Positions 15,922 to 24,216 of a stretch of 64,000 nucleotides of DNA are shown one piece after another. The notes beneath the pieces were generated by a model. That model saw only the letters and a program-made list of their open reading frames with translations, was not told where the DNA came from and searched no databases. Origin of the DNA: Clostridiales bacterium (GTDB lineage: Bacteria > Bacillota > Clostridia > Peptostreptococcales > Anaerovoracaceae); contig SVCU01000007.1 of NCBI GenBank assembly GCA_015058215.1, forward strand, positions 1 to 64,000. Direction: 5' to 3'. Position 1 is the stretch's first letter. Every line of letters starts with the position of its first letter. The position numbers and the translations under genes were made by a program.

Positions 15922-16884
15922 ACAATCCATGACGCAAATCAGCGGCAGGTGTTCTCCCCTGCCGTTACGCAGACCGCATCCCCTTTGGCTACCGCTGCGC
16001 AGACTGCAACCACTGCGGCTGCTCCTGCTGCACAGTACACGCCGCCCTACCAGGACGGCTTATTCCGCCTGCTTTTTTCCGACAAAGAGCACCTGCTGGA
16101 GCTCTACAACGCCGTCACCGGCTCCAACTACGGGCCGGAGACAAAGGTTGAAATTACAACCTTGGAAACCGAGATCTTCGACCGCAAGAAGAACGATATT
16201 TCCTTCCTGCTGGACGATAAACTCATCGTCTTTGTGGAGCAGCAGTCTACGGTCAATCCCAATATGCCTCTTCGGTTTTTGTTGTACGCAGCCAAGACCT
16301 ATGGTAAAATGGTACCGAAGAATCTAATCTATTCGAGGAAAGTGATCCCCCTTCCTTCTCCGGAATTCTTTGTATTCTACACCGGAACCCAAGATTTTCC
16401 CGAGCAGAAGACGCTCCGGCTTTCGGACAGTTTCATGGAACCGGGGCACGGAGACCTGGAGCTGAACGTGCAGTGCTTCAACATTAACTACCCTTCCGGG
16501 GCTAAAATGCTGGAGCGCAGCAAAACCCTGCAGGACTACAGTCTTCTGATCCACCGGATCCGTCAAAAGTGTGCAGCCGGCTTCTCTTTGGAAGCTGCCA
16601 TCGATGAGGCCATTCGCACCTGCAAGGAAGAAAACATCCTGACCGCTTTCCTGAACGATCATGAAGGAGAGATGCGAGGTATGCTGTTCCGCTATTTGAA
16701 TGATGACGAATTCCGCAAGGTCTACACGGAATGCGGCTATTACGAGGGCCACGACGATGGTTTGAAAGAAGGTGCACGCCAGAATGCCCTGCAGACTGCA
16801 GCCAAGCTGAAAGCCATGGGACTTCCTGTTTCGCAGATCAGTGAAGCCACCGGCCTTTCCGAAGAGGAGATCGGCGCACTGTAA
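15919..16884 (+). CDS. Rpn-family recombination-promoting nuclease, copy 1
   Basis: This 321-residue protein of the Rpn/PDDEXK_2 (putative transposase) family is related to RpnA-type endonucleases that promote RecA-independent DNA exchange. The core is YTPPYQDGLFRLLFSDKEHLLELYN, read as YTPPYQDGLF and RLLFSDKEHLLELYN. The nuclease residues are in NDISFLLDDKLIVFVEQQS (D, then ExQ), followed by LRFLLYAAKTYGKM. The N-terminus is an Ala/Thr-rich tail of about 45 residues and the C-terminus is an amphipathic MGLPVSQISEATGLSEEEIG repeat-type helix. The start lacks a strong Shine-Dalgarno site (AAGAG). A near copy is at 22042-22977. Confidence 0.88.
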   Translation: MTIHDANQRQVFSPAVTQTASPLATAAQTATTAAAPAAQYTPPYQDGLFRLLFSDKEHLLELYNAVTGSNYGPETKVEITTLETEIFDRKKNDISFLLDDKLIVFVEQQSTVNPNMPLRFLLYAAKTYGKMVPKNLIYSRKVIPLPSPEFFVFYTGTQDFPEQKTLRLSDSFMEPGHGDLELNVQCFNINYPSGAKMLERSKTLQDYSLLIHRIRQKCAAGFSLEAAIDEAIRTCKEENILTAFLNDHEGEMRGMLFRYLNDDEFRKVYTECGYYEGHDDGLKEGARQNALQTAAKLKAMGLPVSQISEATGLSEEEIGAL

Positions 16885-16981
16885 CCCTGCTGTGAGCCGT
16901 AAATTTTGCTTTTAAAGCAGGCTCTGTTCCCTTCCCTATCCAGGTTTCATTTCCAGAACAACAATGTAAAACAGGCAAAAT

Positions 16982-17018
16982 AAAAGCCCCTGAAAGTTGA
17001 TCTTTCAGGGGCTTTTCA
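16982..17018 (+). terminator. Terminator after Rpn copy 1
   Basis: A perfect 15-bp stem AAAAGCCCCTGAAAG (16982-16996) with CTTTCAGGGGCTTTT (17002-17016) has a 5-base loop and works on either strand. Confidence 0.9.
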
Positions 17019-17047
17019 TTGCATTTTACTCCTTCACACTGCAAGTA

Positions 17048-17260
17048 TTAGTCATTGTAGGTTCTATCTTGCCATTCTTCAAAGCCCTTTTGGCAAGTAG
17101 AGCAAAAGCCTGCATAACTAAGGGGCTTGCTGCGGCCACAATTACGGCAGGTGCTTTTTCCATCACCACCGCTACTACCACAGCCCACCAATCCGATAAG
17201 AAGTGTAAGAATTATAGCAATGATAATACCGATAGTTACACCATTCTTTTTACCTTTCAC
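17048..17260 (-). CDS. Small membrane protein with zinc-ribbon tail
   Basis: This 70-residue protein begins at a GTG with AAAGGAGA 8 bases upstream. An N-terminal hydrophobic helix (GIIIAIILTLLIGLVGC) is followed by a Gly/Ser linker and a zinc-ribbon-like Cys set, CRNCGR and CSTCQKGF. The Cys after the hydrophobic run could also be a lipobox, but the LVGC context is not certain. It is the last gene of the AT-rich block. Function is unknown; similar small ribbon proteins are common in gut Bacillota. Confidence 0.65.
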   Translation of the reverse strand: MKGKKNGVTIGIIIAIILTLLIGLVGCGSSGGDGKSTCRNCGRSKPLSYAGFCSTCQKGFEEWQDRTYND

Positions 17261-17385
17261 GATTATTTTCTCCTTTCTTTATTTTACTCCCATTTCTACA
17301 GAAACCGATGATAGCTGCTGCAAAGCATATCGCAATTATTTCGAAAATAATTTCTACCAAACCGAATGCGTCGAAATTTAGAAAG

Positions 17386-18318
17386 TCAATCTTCATCGTT
17401 TAATTCTTCCCACTCACTCATCCAAGGTGTTGACGTAGGTTCTTTTTGTTTAACTTCTTCCTTTCGATATGTCTCTGGAGCTCCCGACGCCTTAGCGCTT
17501 AAACGCGAAACACAACCGTAATTAAGAAAATTTTTCAGTTCATTGGCTTCTGCTTTATTAAGTCCTGCCGCAACAATCGCTACAATCTCGGGTTTTAATT
17601 CGTATTGCTTTTTAGAAAGAATCCCTTGCAGTACTCCTTTTTTCCCAGCAACCAAGAACACTCTCGTGTCAGGTACCTGTCTATCACCGCTAAATAAATT
17701 GTATGTGTTCGTACTCGTGTAAGAATGATACAGTTTCCCGCCATTTGCATTTGCATTTGCCGCACTTACAGCGCCAACAATTGCTCCTGTTGATCCTGCG
17801 ATAATCCCGCCTGCAACTGCATTTGCTGTAACATTAACATTTTTTTTATACGTGGCTTCGCTAACGATTAATGCACTCCAAAGTGCGTACTGAGTTTCAC
17901 TTAAACCGGATGTTAGTTCACGATTAGAAAAGCTGGAAAAAGTCACGCCTTTACACAAAGCTACATAACGTACCAATTCTTTAGAATCATTAGGGCCTAT
18001 CGAAGCTAAAACAATATCTGCACCGGCCTCAATTATTTTCACCAAAGCATTCTGCACAGCAGAGATGTTATCCAGAGGATCTTTCACCAGATTGCAATAC
18101 AACTCAGGTTCTAAATCCTTTATTCCCGTTCTTTTAATATGATCGATTGCTTCTGTGTCTTTCTTCTCTTTTATCTTTTCGTCAAGAAGCCAACCAAGCA
18201 GTGCACCTATACCCGCTGCTAACATGGCCAGGATAGAACTTAAAAAAGTGCCCCATTCACATGCGACGGCAATAAAAATAACTCCAAACAACCCTATTAA
18301 CATACCTGCTTTTGCCAT
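17386..18318 (-). CDS. Unknown protein with N-terminal membrane segment and Gly/Ala hydrophobic patch
   Basis: This 310-residue protein is one I do not recognise. Two hydrophobic stretches lie in residues about 5-45 (IGLFGVIFIAVACEWG, then ILAMLAAGIGALLGWLL). A charged, probably cytoplasmic region follows, and then a glycine-zipper-like patch near residue 185 (AGGIIAGSTGAIVGAV). A mid-region reads NALVKIIEAGADIVLASIGPN and KGVTFSSFSNREL. The C-terminus is acidic (SEWEELNDED). AGGAGG stands before the ATG. It is AT-rich compared with the flanking genome and belongs to the island gene group. Possible roles include membrane-associated defence effector or surface protein; both are guesses. Confidence 0.65.
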   Translation of the reverse strand: MAKAGMLIGLFGVIFIAVACEWGTFLSSILAMLAAGIGALLGWLLDEKIKEKKDTEAIDHIKRTGIKDLEPELYCNLVKDPLDNISAVQNALVKIIEAGADIVLASIGPNDSKELVRYVALCKGVTFSSFSNRELTSGLSETQYALWSALIVSEATYKKNVNVTANAVAGGIIAGSTGAIVGAVSAANANANGGKLYHSYTSTNTYNLFSGDRQVPDTRVFLVAGKKGVLQGILSKKQYELKPEIVAIVAAGLNKAEANELKNFLNYGCVSRLSAKASGAPETYRKEEVKQKEPTSTPWMSEWEELNDED

Positions 18319-18402
18319 AAAATCAACACCTCCTACTGATATTGCAAAATGTTCTATGTCGTCATTCTACATCTAAGCACTTGGAAAATCAGCCCAACTA
18401 AA

Positions 18403-19068
18403 TTACAGATTTAGAAGCTGCTTTTTCTTTGCGTCAAATTCTTCTTCCGTAAGAACACCTGTGTCGAGAAGTTCTTTCAAACGTAAAAGCTTTTCCACGT
18501 TTCCATTTTCAATTTTGCTATTGGTGGTAGTAGGGTCATTTTTTGCAGGAGAATTGTCCGCTATCGCCTTTTTTCCAATTCCATTCCAAGTAAAGCCCCA
18601 TAGCACAGCCCCTGCTAGGAATAGCAATACATACAAAACAGAAAGAGCAGAAGCTTCATATCCTTCAGACCACTGCCAAATTAAGAGCGAAGCGTATTTA
18701 ACGACTTCAGCAACCGCAGCTACAACGCCGAGGTTTCTTGCGGATTTTGGATTCAAACTTGCAACCATTAAAAGGGCATAAACCACTATACCGCCAATCC
18801 AATTAAGAATTAACGCGAGAGGAATCCACCCGTTTATAATAGCGTAAAAGTTAAGTGCGAACGAGCGGATAGCAGGAATTATCCCAAATACAAAACCTGG
18901 CACAGACAAGAGGGGGGTGGATGTTAAAAGTGCAATTACTAACAACGCACTACCAAGCACAGAACTTAAATTCCAATAGTGAAAAGCAGTAACTAAATAG
19001 AATATATCAATGCCTGTAATAACCGCAAAACAGAGAACCGTAATATTTTTGATATTTTTATTTTCCAT
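18403..19068 (-). CDS. Polytopic membrane protein with C-terminal SHOCT domain
   Basis: This 221-residue protein has five or six hydrophobic segments (for example ITVLCFAVITGIDIFYLVTAF and VLYVLLFLAGAVLWGF) and then a linker. Its C-terminal SHOCT motif is VEKLLRLKELLDTGVLTEEEFDAKKKQLL, read as VEKLLRLKELLDTGVL and TEEEFDAKKKQLL. SHOCT helices are short oligomerisation or sorting modules. GAGAGGTGC precedes the ATG at 19068. The neighbouring gene at 19086 ends with the same motif, so the two proteins may interact. AT-rich, accessory-type composition. Confidence 0.75.
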   Translation of the reverse strand: MENKNIKNITVLCFAVITGIDIFYLVTAFHYWNLSSVLGSALLVIALLTSTPLLSVPGFVFGIIPAIRSFALNFYAIINGWIPLALILNWIGGIVVYALLMVASLNPKSARNLGVVAAVAEVVKYASLLIWQWSEGYEASALSVLYVLLFLAGAVLWGFTWNGIGKKAIADNSPAKNDPTTTNSKIENGNVEKLLRLKELLDTGVLTEEEFDAKKKQLLNL

Positions 19069-19085
19069 AATGCACCTCTCTGTGA

Positions 19086-19433
19086 TCACATTTTTGCAAG
19101 GCACTCACTTTTAGCTTTAGCAAATTCCTCGTCGGTCAAAACACCGGCCTTATACAGTTTTGCGAGCTTTTCAAGATCATCGTAAAGAGTATTGGTCGGC
19201 TGAGTCTGCACAGGAGTGGGAGCAGTCTTCGGACTATCTTCATAAGGAGTCCCGTCTGCCGGGAGAAGATTCCCACAGGCAATATTGACAATATCAATGA
19301 TGTAAAGGATACCAAAACAGCCTGCGGTCAGAAGTTTTAAAACCCCCATTCCTGTATACCCTAAATAGAAGCGATCGATGCCAAGAGGACCGACTAAGAT
19401 AGAAAGAATTAACGCCGTATTTTTGTTTTTCAT
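19086..19433 (-). CDS. TM2-domain protein with C-terminal SHOCT motif
   Basis: This 115-residue protein opens with a TM2 domain (residues about 5-55: LILSILVGPLGIDRFYLGY, then GVLKLLTAGCFGILYIIDIV). A Pro/Thr-rich linker (KTAPTPVQTQPTN) follows, then a SHOCT motif (LEKLAKLYKAGVLTDEEFAKAK). Start ATG at 19433 with AAGGAGTC upstream. TM2 proteins are two-helix membrane proteins of largely unknown role. It pairs with the SHOCT protein just downstream. Confidence 0.82.
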   Translation of the reverse strand: MKNKNTALILSILVGPLGIDRFYLGYTGMGVLKLLTAGCFGILYIIDIVNIACGNLLPADGTPYEDSPKTAPTPVQTQPTNTLYDDLEKLAKLYKAGVLTDEEFAKAKSECLAKM

Positions 19434-19495
19434 AATATAGACTCCTTCATACATAATTATCTTATTGGTGAAAACCCACGTTCATTTGAGTGTAT

Positions 19496-20466
19496 TTATT
19501 CTCTCTTTCGTTTTGCTGATATACGTTTATGAATATCGCAGACTGCCTTTTCATAAAAAGAAGGGTAGTCTATTGCTTTACTAAATTCATTCAAATTTGC
19601 AACCTCGGCATTAGATAAACTTTTTATTGTTCTTTCAACATCATTTTCTTCTCTGCCAATTTCTTTTGGGTTATAAAATACTAGTTTTCCAATTGAAGCA
19701 TTTTCTCGTTCACGTCGCATTAATAGCCACCAAAGATCATGTTCCGAGAAATCGAGTCCGCTTCCCAAAATATACAAATCACCCATGATAAAATAATCAA
19801 TCCATGATTTAAATCTTAGGTTTGTATATGCTATTTCATATCTATTTCTGTTTTCTTTATTCCATTCAATTACTCTTGTCACCAAACGCATATATTCATC
19901 ATGATTAAGGATAATTGAACTTTTTCTACGTATTTCCCCGTGGATATGCCACACATCTTGCTGAAAATCATTCTTATTTTTTATTCTATTAAACCCGTGT
20001 AAAAGATATTTTTATCGCTTTTATCTGTAGTCCAGCACACTATATTTTTCTTTTGCTTGTCCGATAGATTTAAATACGATTCCTTTGACTCATTTTCAAT
20101 TTCGTAAGTATAATTCGTTGTAAGTATCGCATCAAAATTTATGTCTAAGAGCTTTTTTATTATTCCATTTGGTAAATAATAGTATTTTTCACTAAAAAAC
20201 TCTTTATATTTTTCCCTTCTTTTCTTGTCATTGACGCTAAGTGTCATTGAGCTTTTTAATGCATATGGCAAATTATCAAAATGAGAAACAATTTCTTTTT
20301 CCGAAAGTGACGTGATCACCTTATTCCAATTGCCATTTCTTTCATTAAAAGTCACCCCATTCCCTAAGAGTAATACTTGTGGTCTGTATTCCATTAAGTT
20401 AAAGTATTTATAAGTTCGATAGTTCATTTCGTACTCACATCGATGGCTTTTTCGCTTATTAATCAC
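19496..20466 (-). pseudogene. SIR2-like (NADase-type) gene split by a frameshift
   Basis: Two adjacent minus-strand frames together make one SIR2-like protein of about 320 residues. The 5' frame (20466 to 19981, GTG or internal ATG start) has the Rossmann-type LLLGNGVTFNE and DAILTTNYTYEIENE. The 3' frame (to 19496) has VWHIHGE and LYILGSGLDFSEHDLWWLL. Read in the second frame across the join near 19985-19995, the sequence continues as GFNRIKNKNDFQQD into WHIHGE, so one missing base explains the split. SIR2-like proteins of this kind deplete NAD+ in phage defence (Thoeris ThsA, DSR, pAgo-SIR2 families); that role is inference here. The gene is strongly AT-rich. Confidence 0.7.
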
Positions 20467-20496
20467 ATAACATTTTGGGAAGAAATTCCATTGGAA

Positions 20497-21606
20497 TTAA
20501 CGAACTTTTGGAAGAACAGACCAATTTGCTGACGGCGAAATCGAAAGAGCCGGCTGCAGCAGCTCCATGTTGCGCTGCTTCTGTTCAAAAGAAGAGTGTA
20601 CATAACGGTTAAGAGTAGTTTTAACATCAGTATGCCCCAGTATTTCAGACAATGATTTGACATCAAACCCGGCTTCCACGCAGCGGGTTGCAAAGGTGTG
20701 GCGCAAAGCGTGAAAGTTTGTGTGGGCGATGCCGCAGCTCCGCACCATGGCAGCGAAGCGGATCTGCACTAAGCGAGGCTCTGCAGCGGTTCCTTTTGGA
20801 GATTTCAGCACCGGACCGGTGTCGCGAAACTTCTCCAAAACCGGCAGCAAAAAAGAAGGCAGCGGTATCTTCCGGTTGGATCTGCGGGTCTTGGGTTCGG
20901 TCACTTCCAGAATGGTACTGCTGCCGTGTTTGATGCGGTGCAAGGTTTTATTGATTTGAATGGAACTGTCGGCGATATCCTCCCACTGCAGAGCGCAGAG
21001 CTCGCCCAGGCGGATGCCGGTGTAAAGGGCCAGCATAACGCCCAGCTTCCATGGGTCCGGATCCTGCCAGAGATGGGCTTCCAGGCGCTTCTGTTCCTCC
21101 AGAGAGAGCACCCGGATCTCTTTTACAGGCTCCTTGATGTGGTGAAAAATAGGCTTTGGCAGGCCGTATTCCTCCTGGCCGTAGCGAAAGACCAGATTCA
21201 GGATCACCAGGATATCATTGACCGTTTTGGCTGAAAGCACCGCAGCCTTTTGTGCCGCGAAGGAAGTGATCATTTTACCGGTGACCTTTGCTGCCGGAAG
21301 CTTGGCAAAGGGGCTAGTGTAAATATGGTTTCGCAGCAGGCTCTCGTATTTCTGGTAAGAAGACCGTTTCAGACGTGTCCGGGTACCGGAAAGCCACTCT
21401 GCCGCCAGGTTCTGCAGGGGCAGTTCGTGGCTCTTAAAGACCACGTTTTGCTGCATGCCCGCCGCCTGTTTGCTGCGGGCCTCTTTGTAGGTTTTTCCGT
21501 AGACAGAAACGTATTTTTTCAGGCCGGTCTCACCGCTCACCTGCAGGTATCGGGCTTCCCATCTGCCATCTTTCCGTTTGTAGATATTTGCGCCTCTTCT
21601 TGACAT
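20497..21606 (-). CDS. Tyrosine-type integrase/recombinase
   Basis: This 369-residue site-specific recombinase of the lambda-integrase family has an N-terminal AP2-like arm-binding region (GANIYKRKDGRWEARYLQVS), then a SAM-like core-binding domain (residues about 60-150). The catalytic domain shows LYTGIRLGELCAL (first Arg), HALRHTFATR (HxxR), LGHTDV (His) and the nucleophile Tyr in LNRYVHSS. I chose ATG 21606 because AAAGGA is about 9 bases upstream; the ATG at 21615 abuts the site. The gene has the GC content of the chromosome, unlike the AT-rich genes downstream of it. Confidence 0.9.
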   Translation of the reverse strand: MSRRGANIYKRKDGRWEARYLQVSGETGLKKYVSVYGKTYKEARSKQAAGMQQNVVFKSHELPLQNLAAEWLSGTRTRLKRSSYQKYESLLRNHIYTSPFAKLPAAKVTGKMITSFAAQKAAVLSAKTVNDILVILNLVFRYGQEEYGLPKPIFHHIKEPVKEIRVLSLEEQKRLEAHLWQDPDPWKLGVMLALYTGIRLGELCALQWEDIADSSIQINKTLHRIKHGSSTILEVTEPKTRRSNRKIPLPSFLLPVLEKFRDTGPVLKSPKGTAAEPRLVQIRFAAMVRSCGIAHTNFHALRHTFATRCVEAGFDVKSLSEILGHTDVKTTLNRYVHSSFEQKQRNMELLQPALSISPSANWSVLPKVR

Positions 21607-22041
21607 TTGGATCATCCTTTCCGTGTGTAAATTTCAAGGGGTTTCCCCTGACGACCATTTTGACGGTTCAAAGGGCCAGATAAAAGGCTTTTTTGCGGAA
21701 AAATGCGTGATAAATTTGTATACATTTCCCGAAAGCCTTGTGAAAACCGAGATTTTATGCTAAAAACAATAGTAGGTAAGTCTATGCTTACCTATCACTT
21801 ATGTGATTACTCTGCGAACCGGCACCTTTAGTGTTTCTCGAAAACCAGCTGTTTTATTCGTTTCTGCTCCCTTGAAAGGTCTTCCCTTTCTAAGGGATCT
21901 TTTCTTTTTTGCCCCCTTTCTGATTGGAAATATTTTACATCCATCTTGCAATATTTGTCAATATATGGTAATTTATATTTGTGCACAATACCTGTATGAT
22001 GCATCCATCTACGCAGTACAAAAGGATTTAGAGATTACACT
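21607..22041. other. Intergenic region between integrase and Rpn copy 2
   Basis: No gene is seen. It holds a perfect 8-bp inverted repeat TAGGTAAG (21773-21780) / CTTACCTA (21787-21794), a terminator-like stem with T-rich tail (21869-21911), and from about 21925 the leader shared with Rpn copy 1. The region just upstream of an integrase is a usual place for arm and core attachment sites. Confidence 0.6.
21773..21794. repeat. Inverted repeat upstream of the integrase
   Basis: TAGGTAAG-TCTATG-CTTACCTA is a perfect stem with a 6-base spacer, about 170 bases before the integrase start. It could be a recombinase or repressor site. Confidence 0.45.
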
Positions 22042-22977
22042 ATGACAAATAATGATACACTGCAGAAACAGAGTGATTCCCCTGCTTCTGCCTACACACC
22101 GCCCTATCAGGACGGTTTATTCCGCCTGCTCTTTTCCGACAAAGAGCACCTGTTGGAGCTCTACAACGCAGTCACCGGCTCAAACTACGGCCCGGAGACA
22201 AAGGTTGAAATTACAACCCTGGAAACGGAGATCTTTGACCGCAAGAAGAACGATATTTCCTTCCTGCTGGATAATAAACTCATCGTTTTTGTGGAACAGC
22301 AGTCTACCGTCAATCCCAACATGCCCCTTCGGTTTTTGTTGTACGCAGCCAAGACCTATGGTAAAATGGTACCGAAGAATCTGATCTATTCAAGGAAAAC
22401 GGTCCCTCTTCCTTCGCCCGAGTTCTTTGTATTCTACACCGGAACCCAAGATTTTCCCGAGCAGAAAACCCTGCGGCTTTCGGATTGTTTCAAAGAGCGA
22501 AGCCGCGGCAAGTTGGAGCTTGAAGTCTCCTGCTTCAACATAAACTACCCTTCCGGGGCACAGATGCTGGAGCGAAGCCAGACTTTGCAGGGTTACAGCA
22601 AACTGCTGCACCTGATTCGGAAGCATCACGCTCAAGGCTTAACCCTGGAACAGGCCATCGATGAAGCCATTCGCACCTGCAAAAAGGAGGATATTCTGAC
22701 CGCTTTTCTTTCCAATCATGAAGGAGAGATGCGAGGTATGCTGTTCCGCTATTTGAACGATGACGAATTCCGCAAGGTCTATACGGAATGCGGCTATTAC
22801 GAGGGTCACGACGATGGCCTGAAGGAAGGCCTGGAAGCCGGCATGGCTCAGGGTCTGGAAGAAGGTGCGCGCCAGAACGCCCTGCAGACCGCCGCCAAAC
22901 TGAAAGCCATGGGACTTCCTGTTTCGCAGATTAGCGAAGCCACCGGCCTTCCCGAAGAGGAGATCGGCGCACTGTAA
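22042..22977 (+). CDS. Rpn-family recombination-promoting nuclease, copy 2
   Basis: This 311-residue paralogue of 15919-16884 is almost identical over the nuclease core (YQDGLFRLLFSDKEHLLELY to LRFLLYAAKTYGKMVPKNL). It has the same catalytic pattern (NDISFLLDNKLIVFVEQQS). It differs in having a much shorter N-terminal tail, a diverged middle (KERSRGKLELEVSCFNIN), and an insert LEAGMAQGLEEG near the C-terminus, possibly made by slippage of a Gly-Leu-Glu repeat. Both copies share their leader. The AAGAGATTACACTATG start context is the same as in copy 1, with a weak Shine-Dalgarno site. Confidence 0.88.
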   Translation: MTNNDTLQKQSDSPASAYTPPYQDGLFRLLFSDKEHLLELYNAVTGSNYGPETKVEITTLETEIFDRKKNDISFLLDNKLIVFVEQQSTVNPNMPLRFLLYAAKTYGKMVPKNLIYSRKTVPLPSPEFFVFYTGTQDFPEQKTLRLSDCFKERSRGKLELEVSCFNINYPSGAQMLERSQTLQGYSKLLHLIRKHHAQGLTLEQAIDEAIRTCKKEDILTAFLSNHEGEMRGMLFRYLNDDEFRKVYTECGYYEGHDDGLKEGLEAGMAQGLEEGARQNALQTAAKLKAMGLPVSQISEATGLPEEEIGAL

Positions 22978-23008
22978 ACCGGCTGTAAGCTTTTACAAAG
23001 ACATGAAA

Positions 23009-23036
23009 AAAGAGCCCCTGGATCCAGGGGCTCTTT
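23009..23036. terminator. Palindromic terminator after Rpn copy 2
   Basis: The perfect palindrome AAAGAGCCCCTGGA/TCCAGGGGCTCTTT is followed by CGTTT. It lies between convergent genes and can serve both. Confidence 0.85.
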
Positions 23037-23056
23037 CGTTTGCCGTATGTTCTGTT

Positions 23057-23617
23057 TTACAGGGCCAGCTTCTTTGCCAGCTTCTTGTTGATCTTGTCCA
23101 GATTCAGGTCGTTCTGCTTTGAGGCCAGTTCGCTTTCGAACTCGATGCAGGTGCCTTCGGTGGTCATATAGTACTCACCGCTGACGCGCTTGCCATAACT
23201 ATTGTAAGCAGAAATGGTGCAGAACAGATAGTGATAATTGTCTTCGTCATTGTAGCCGAGAACGCCGCCAACGATACGGACGCTGGAAGGATCTTTGAAC
23301 TTGTATGCTACGCTGCTGATGATTTCGTAGGCGATCTTATCATCGCCGGACAGGCCGCCCAGGTCAATGCTGCCGCCGAAGGTGAAGATTGCGGCCACCA
23401 GTACGAATACGGCTGCTACGATGGCAACGATCTGCTTGGTGCCAAGCTTCTTCTTTGCGGGTGCTGCGGGAGCAACAAATTCAGGTGCAACAGCAGGATC
23501 TACAGCGGGAGCTGCAGGTTCAACAACAGGTTCTGCGGGTTCTGCTGCAGGAGCTGCCTCTACTACGGGTTCAGCAGGTTCTGCTTCGGGGACAACAGTT
23601 TTATTCAGTTCATCCAT
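23057..23617 (-). CDS. Single-pass membrane protein with Pro/Ala/Glu-rich N-terminus
   Basis: This 186-residue protein has an N-terminal (about 55 residues) low-complexity tail of repeated AEPAEPVVE units, probably cytoplasmic. Next come a basic patch (KKKLGTK) and one hydrophobic helix (QIVAIVAAVFVLVAAIFTFG). The outer domain of about 100 residues (DKIAYEIISSVAYKFKDPSSVRIV, read as DKIAYEIISS and VAYKFKDPSSVRIV, and DNYHYLFCTISAYNSYG) looks like a small folded sensor or hypothetical lipoprotein-type domain. AAGGAGGAACC precedes the ATG. I do not recognise the family. Confidence 0.7.
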   Translation of the reverse strand: MDELNKTVVPEAEPAEPVVEAAPAAEPAEPVVEPAAPAVDPAVAPEFVAPAAPAKKKLGTKQIVAIVAAVFVLVAAIFTFGGSIDLGGLSGDDKIAYEIISSVAYKFKDPSSVRIVGGVLGYNDEDNYHYLFCTISAYNSYGKRVSGEYYMTTEGTCIEFESELASKQNDLNLDKINKKLAKKLAL

Positions 23618-23703
23618 TTCCGGTTCCTCCTTGATTGGATATATGATTACTGATTGAGTTTAACACATATCCCAAACTTTCACAAGACCTTCACAAAAGA
23701 ATT

Positions 23704-24216
23704 TCACCGCATGATGCGGGTCTTTTCCACGACTTTGATCAAGATGACCCCCAATGCCAGCCCGAAAGCCCCCTGGACACCGTTGGGCAGCACGTTTACG
23801 AGGGACGGTCCGAAACCGTACAGAAGACCTTCAAACAGCAGGTATCCTGCTACCATAAACACTTCTGCGGCAATGCCGCCGCCGATACGGACCGCCGTGC
23901 CGCTCCCCTTTCGGTGGAGAATTTTGTAAGTATAGTGAACGATCAGAGCCATAACGCCTTTGATCAGGAAAGTGGCCGGAGCATATACGGAATACCCGCC
24001 GAGCAGATCTGCAAGCCCGGAGCCAAGCCCGGCGGCCAGAAAGCCATAGACCGGCGAAAGGATCCAGCCGGCCAGCAGCACAAAGCAGTCCCCCAGATTC
24101 AGGTACCCGTGCAGCGGAGACGGAATTTTAATGATGAATGTGGTCAGGCAGATCAGTGCGGCCAACATGGCAGCCACCACCAGTTTCTGCGTTTTTGTGT
24201 TCGAATTCGTATTCAT
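23704..24216 (-). CDS. ECF transporter S component, vitamin uptake (possibly B6)
   Basis: This 170-residue protein has five or six membrane helices and the S-component pattern KLVVAAMLAALICLTTFIIK, then GYLNLGDCFVLLAGWILSP and ADLLGGYSVYAPATFLIKG. It would bind a vitamin and dock on a shared ECF ATPase/T module encoded elsewhere. The PF07155-like pattern does not fix the substrate, but a MocR/PdxR-type regulator gene is divergently transcribed, and such regulators usually control vitamin B6 genes, so pyridoxine/pyridoxal is the best guess. The ATG at 24216 has AAAGGGG upstream. Confidence 0.75.
   Translation of the reverse strand: MNTNSNTKTQKLVVAAMLAALICLTTFIIKIPSPLHGYLNLGDCFVLLAGWILSPVYGFLAAGLGSGLADLLGGYSVYAPATFLIKGVMALIVHYTYKILHRKGSGTAVRIGGGIAAEVFMVAGYLLFEGLLYGFGPSLVNVLPNGVQGAFGLALGVILIKVVEKTRIMR

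Noticed and set aside
20463..20693. A 76-codon minus-strand frame at the end of the integrase gene
   Set aside because: It overlaps the integrase catalytic end in another frame and has no start signal; the integrase motifs are intact in the main frame.
15919..22977. Whole region as a prophage
   Set aside because: No capsid, terminase, portal, lysis or phage-repressor genes are present; only an integrase supports mobility.
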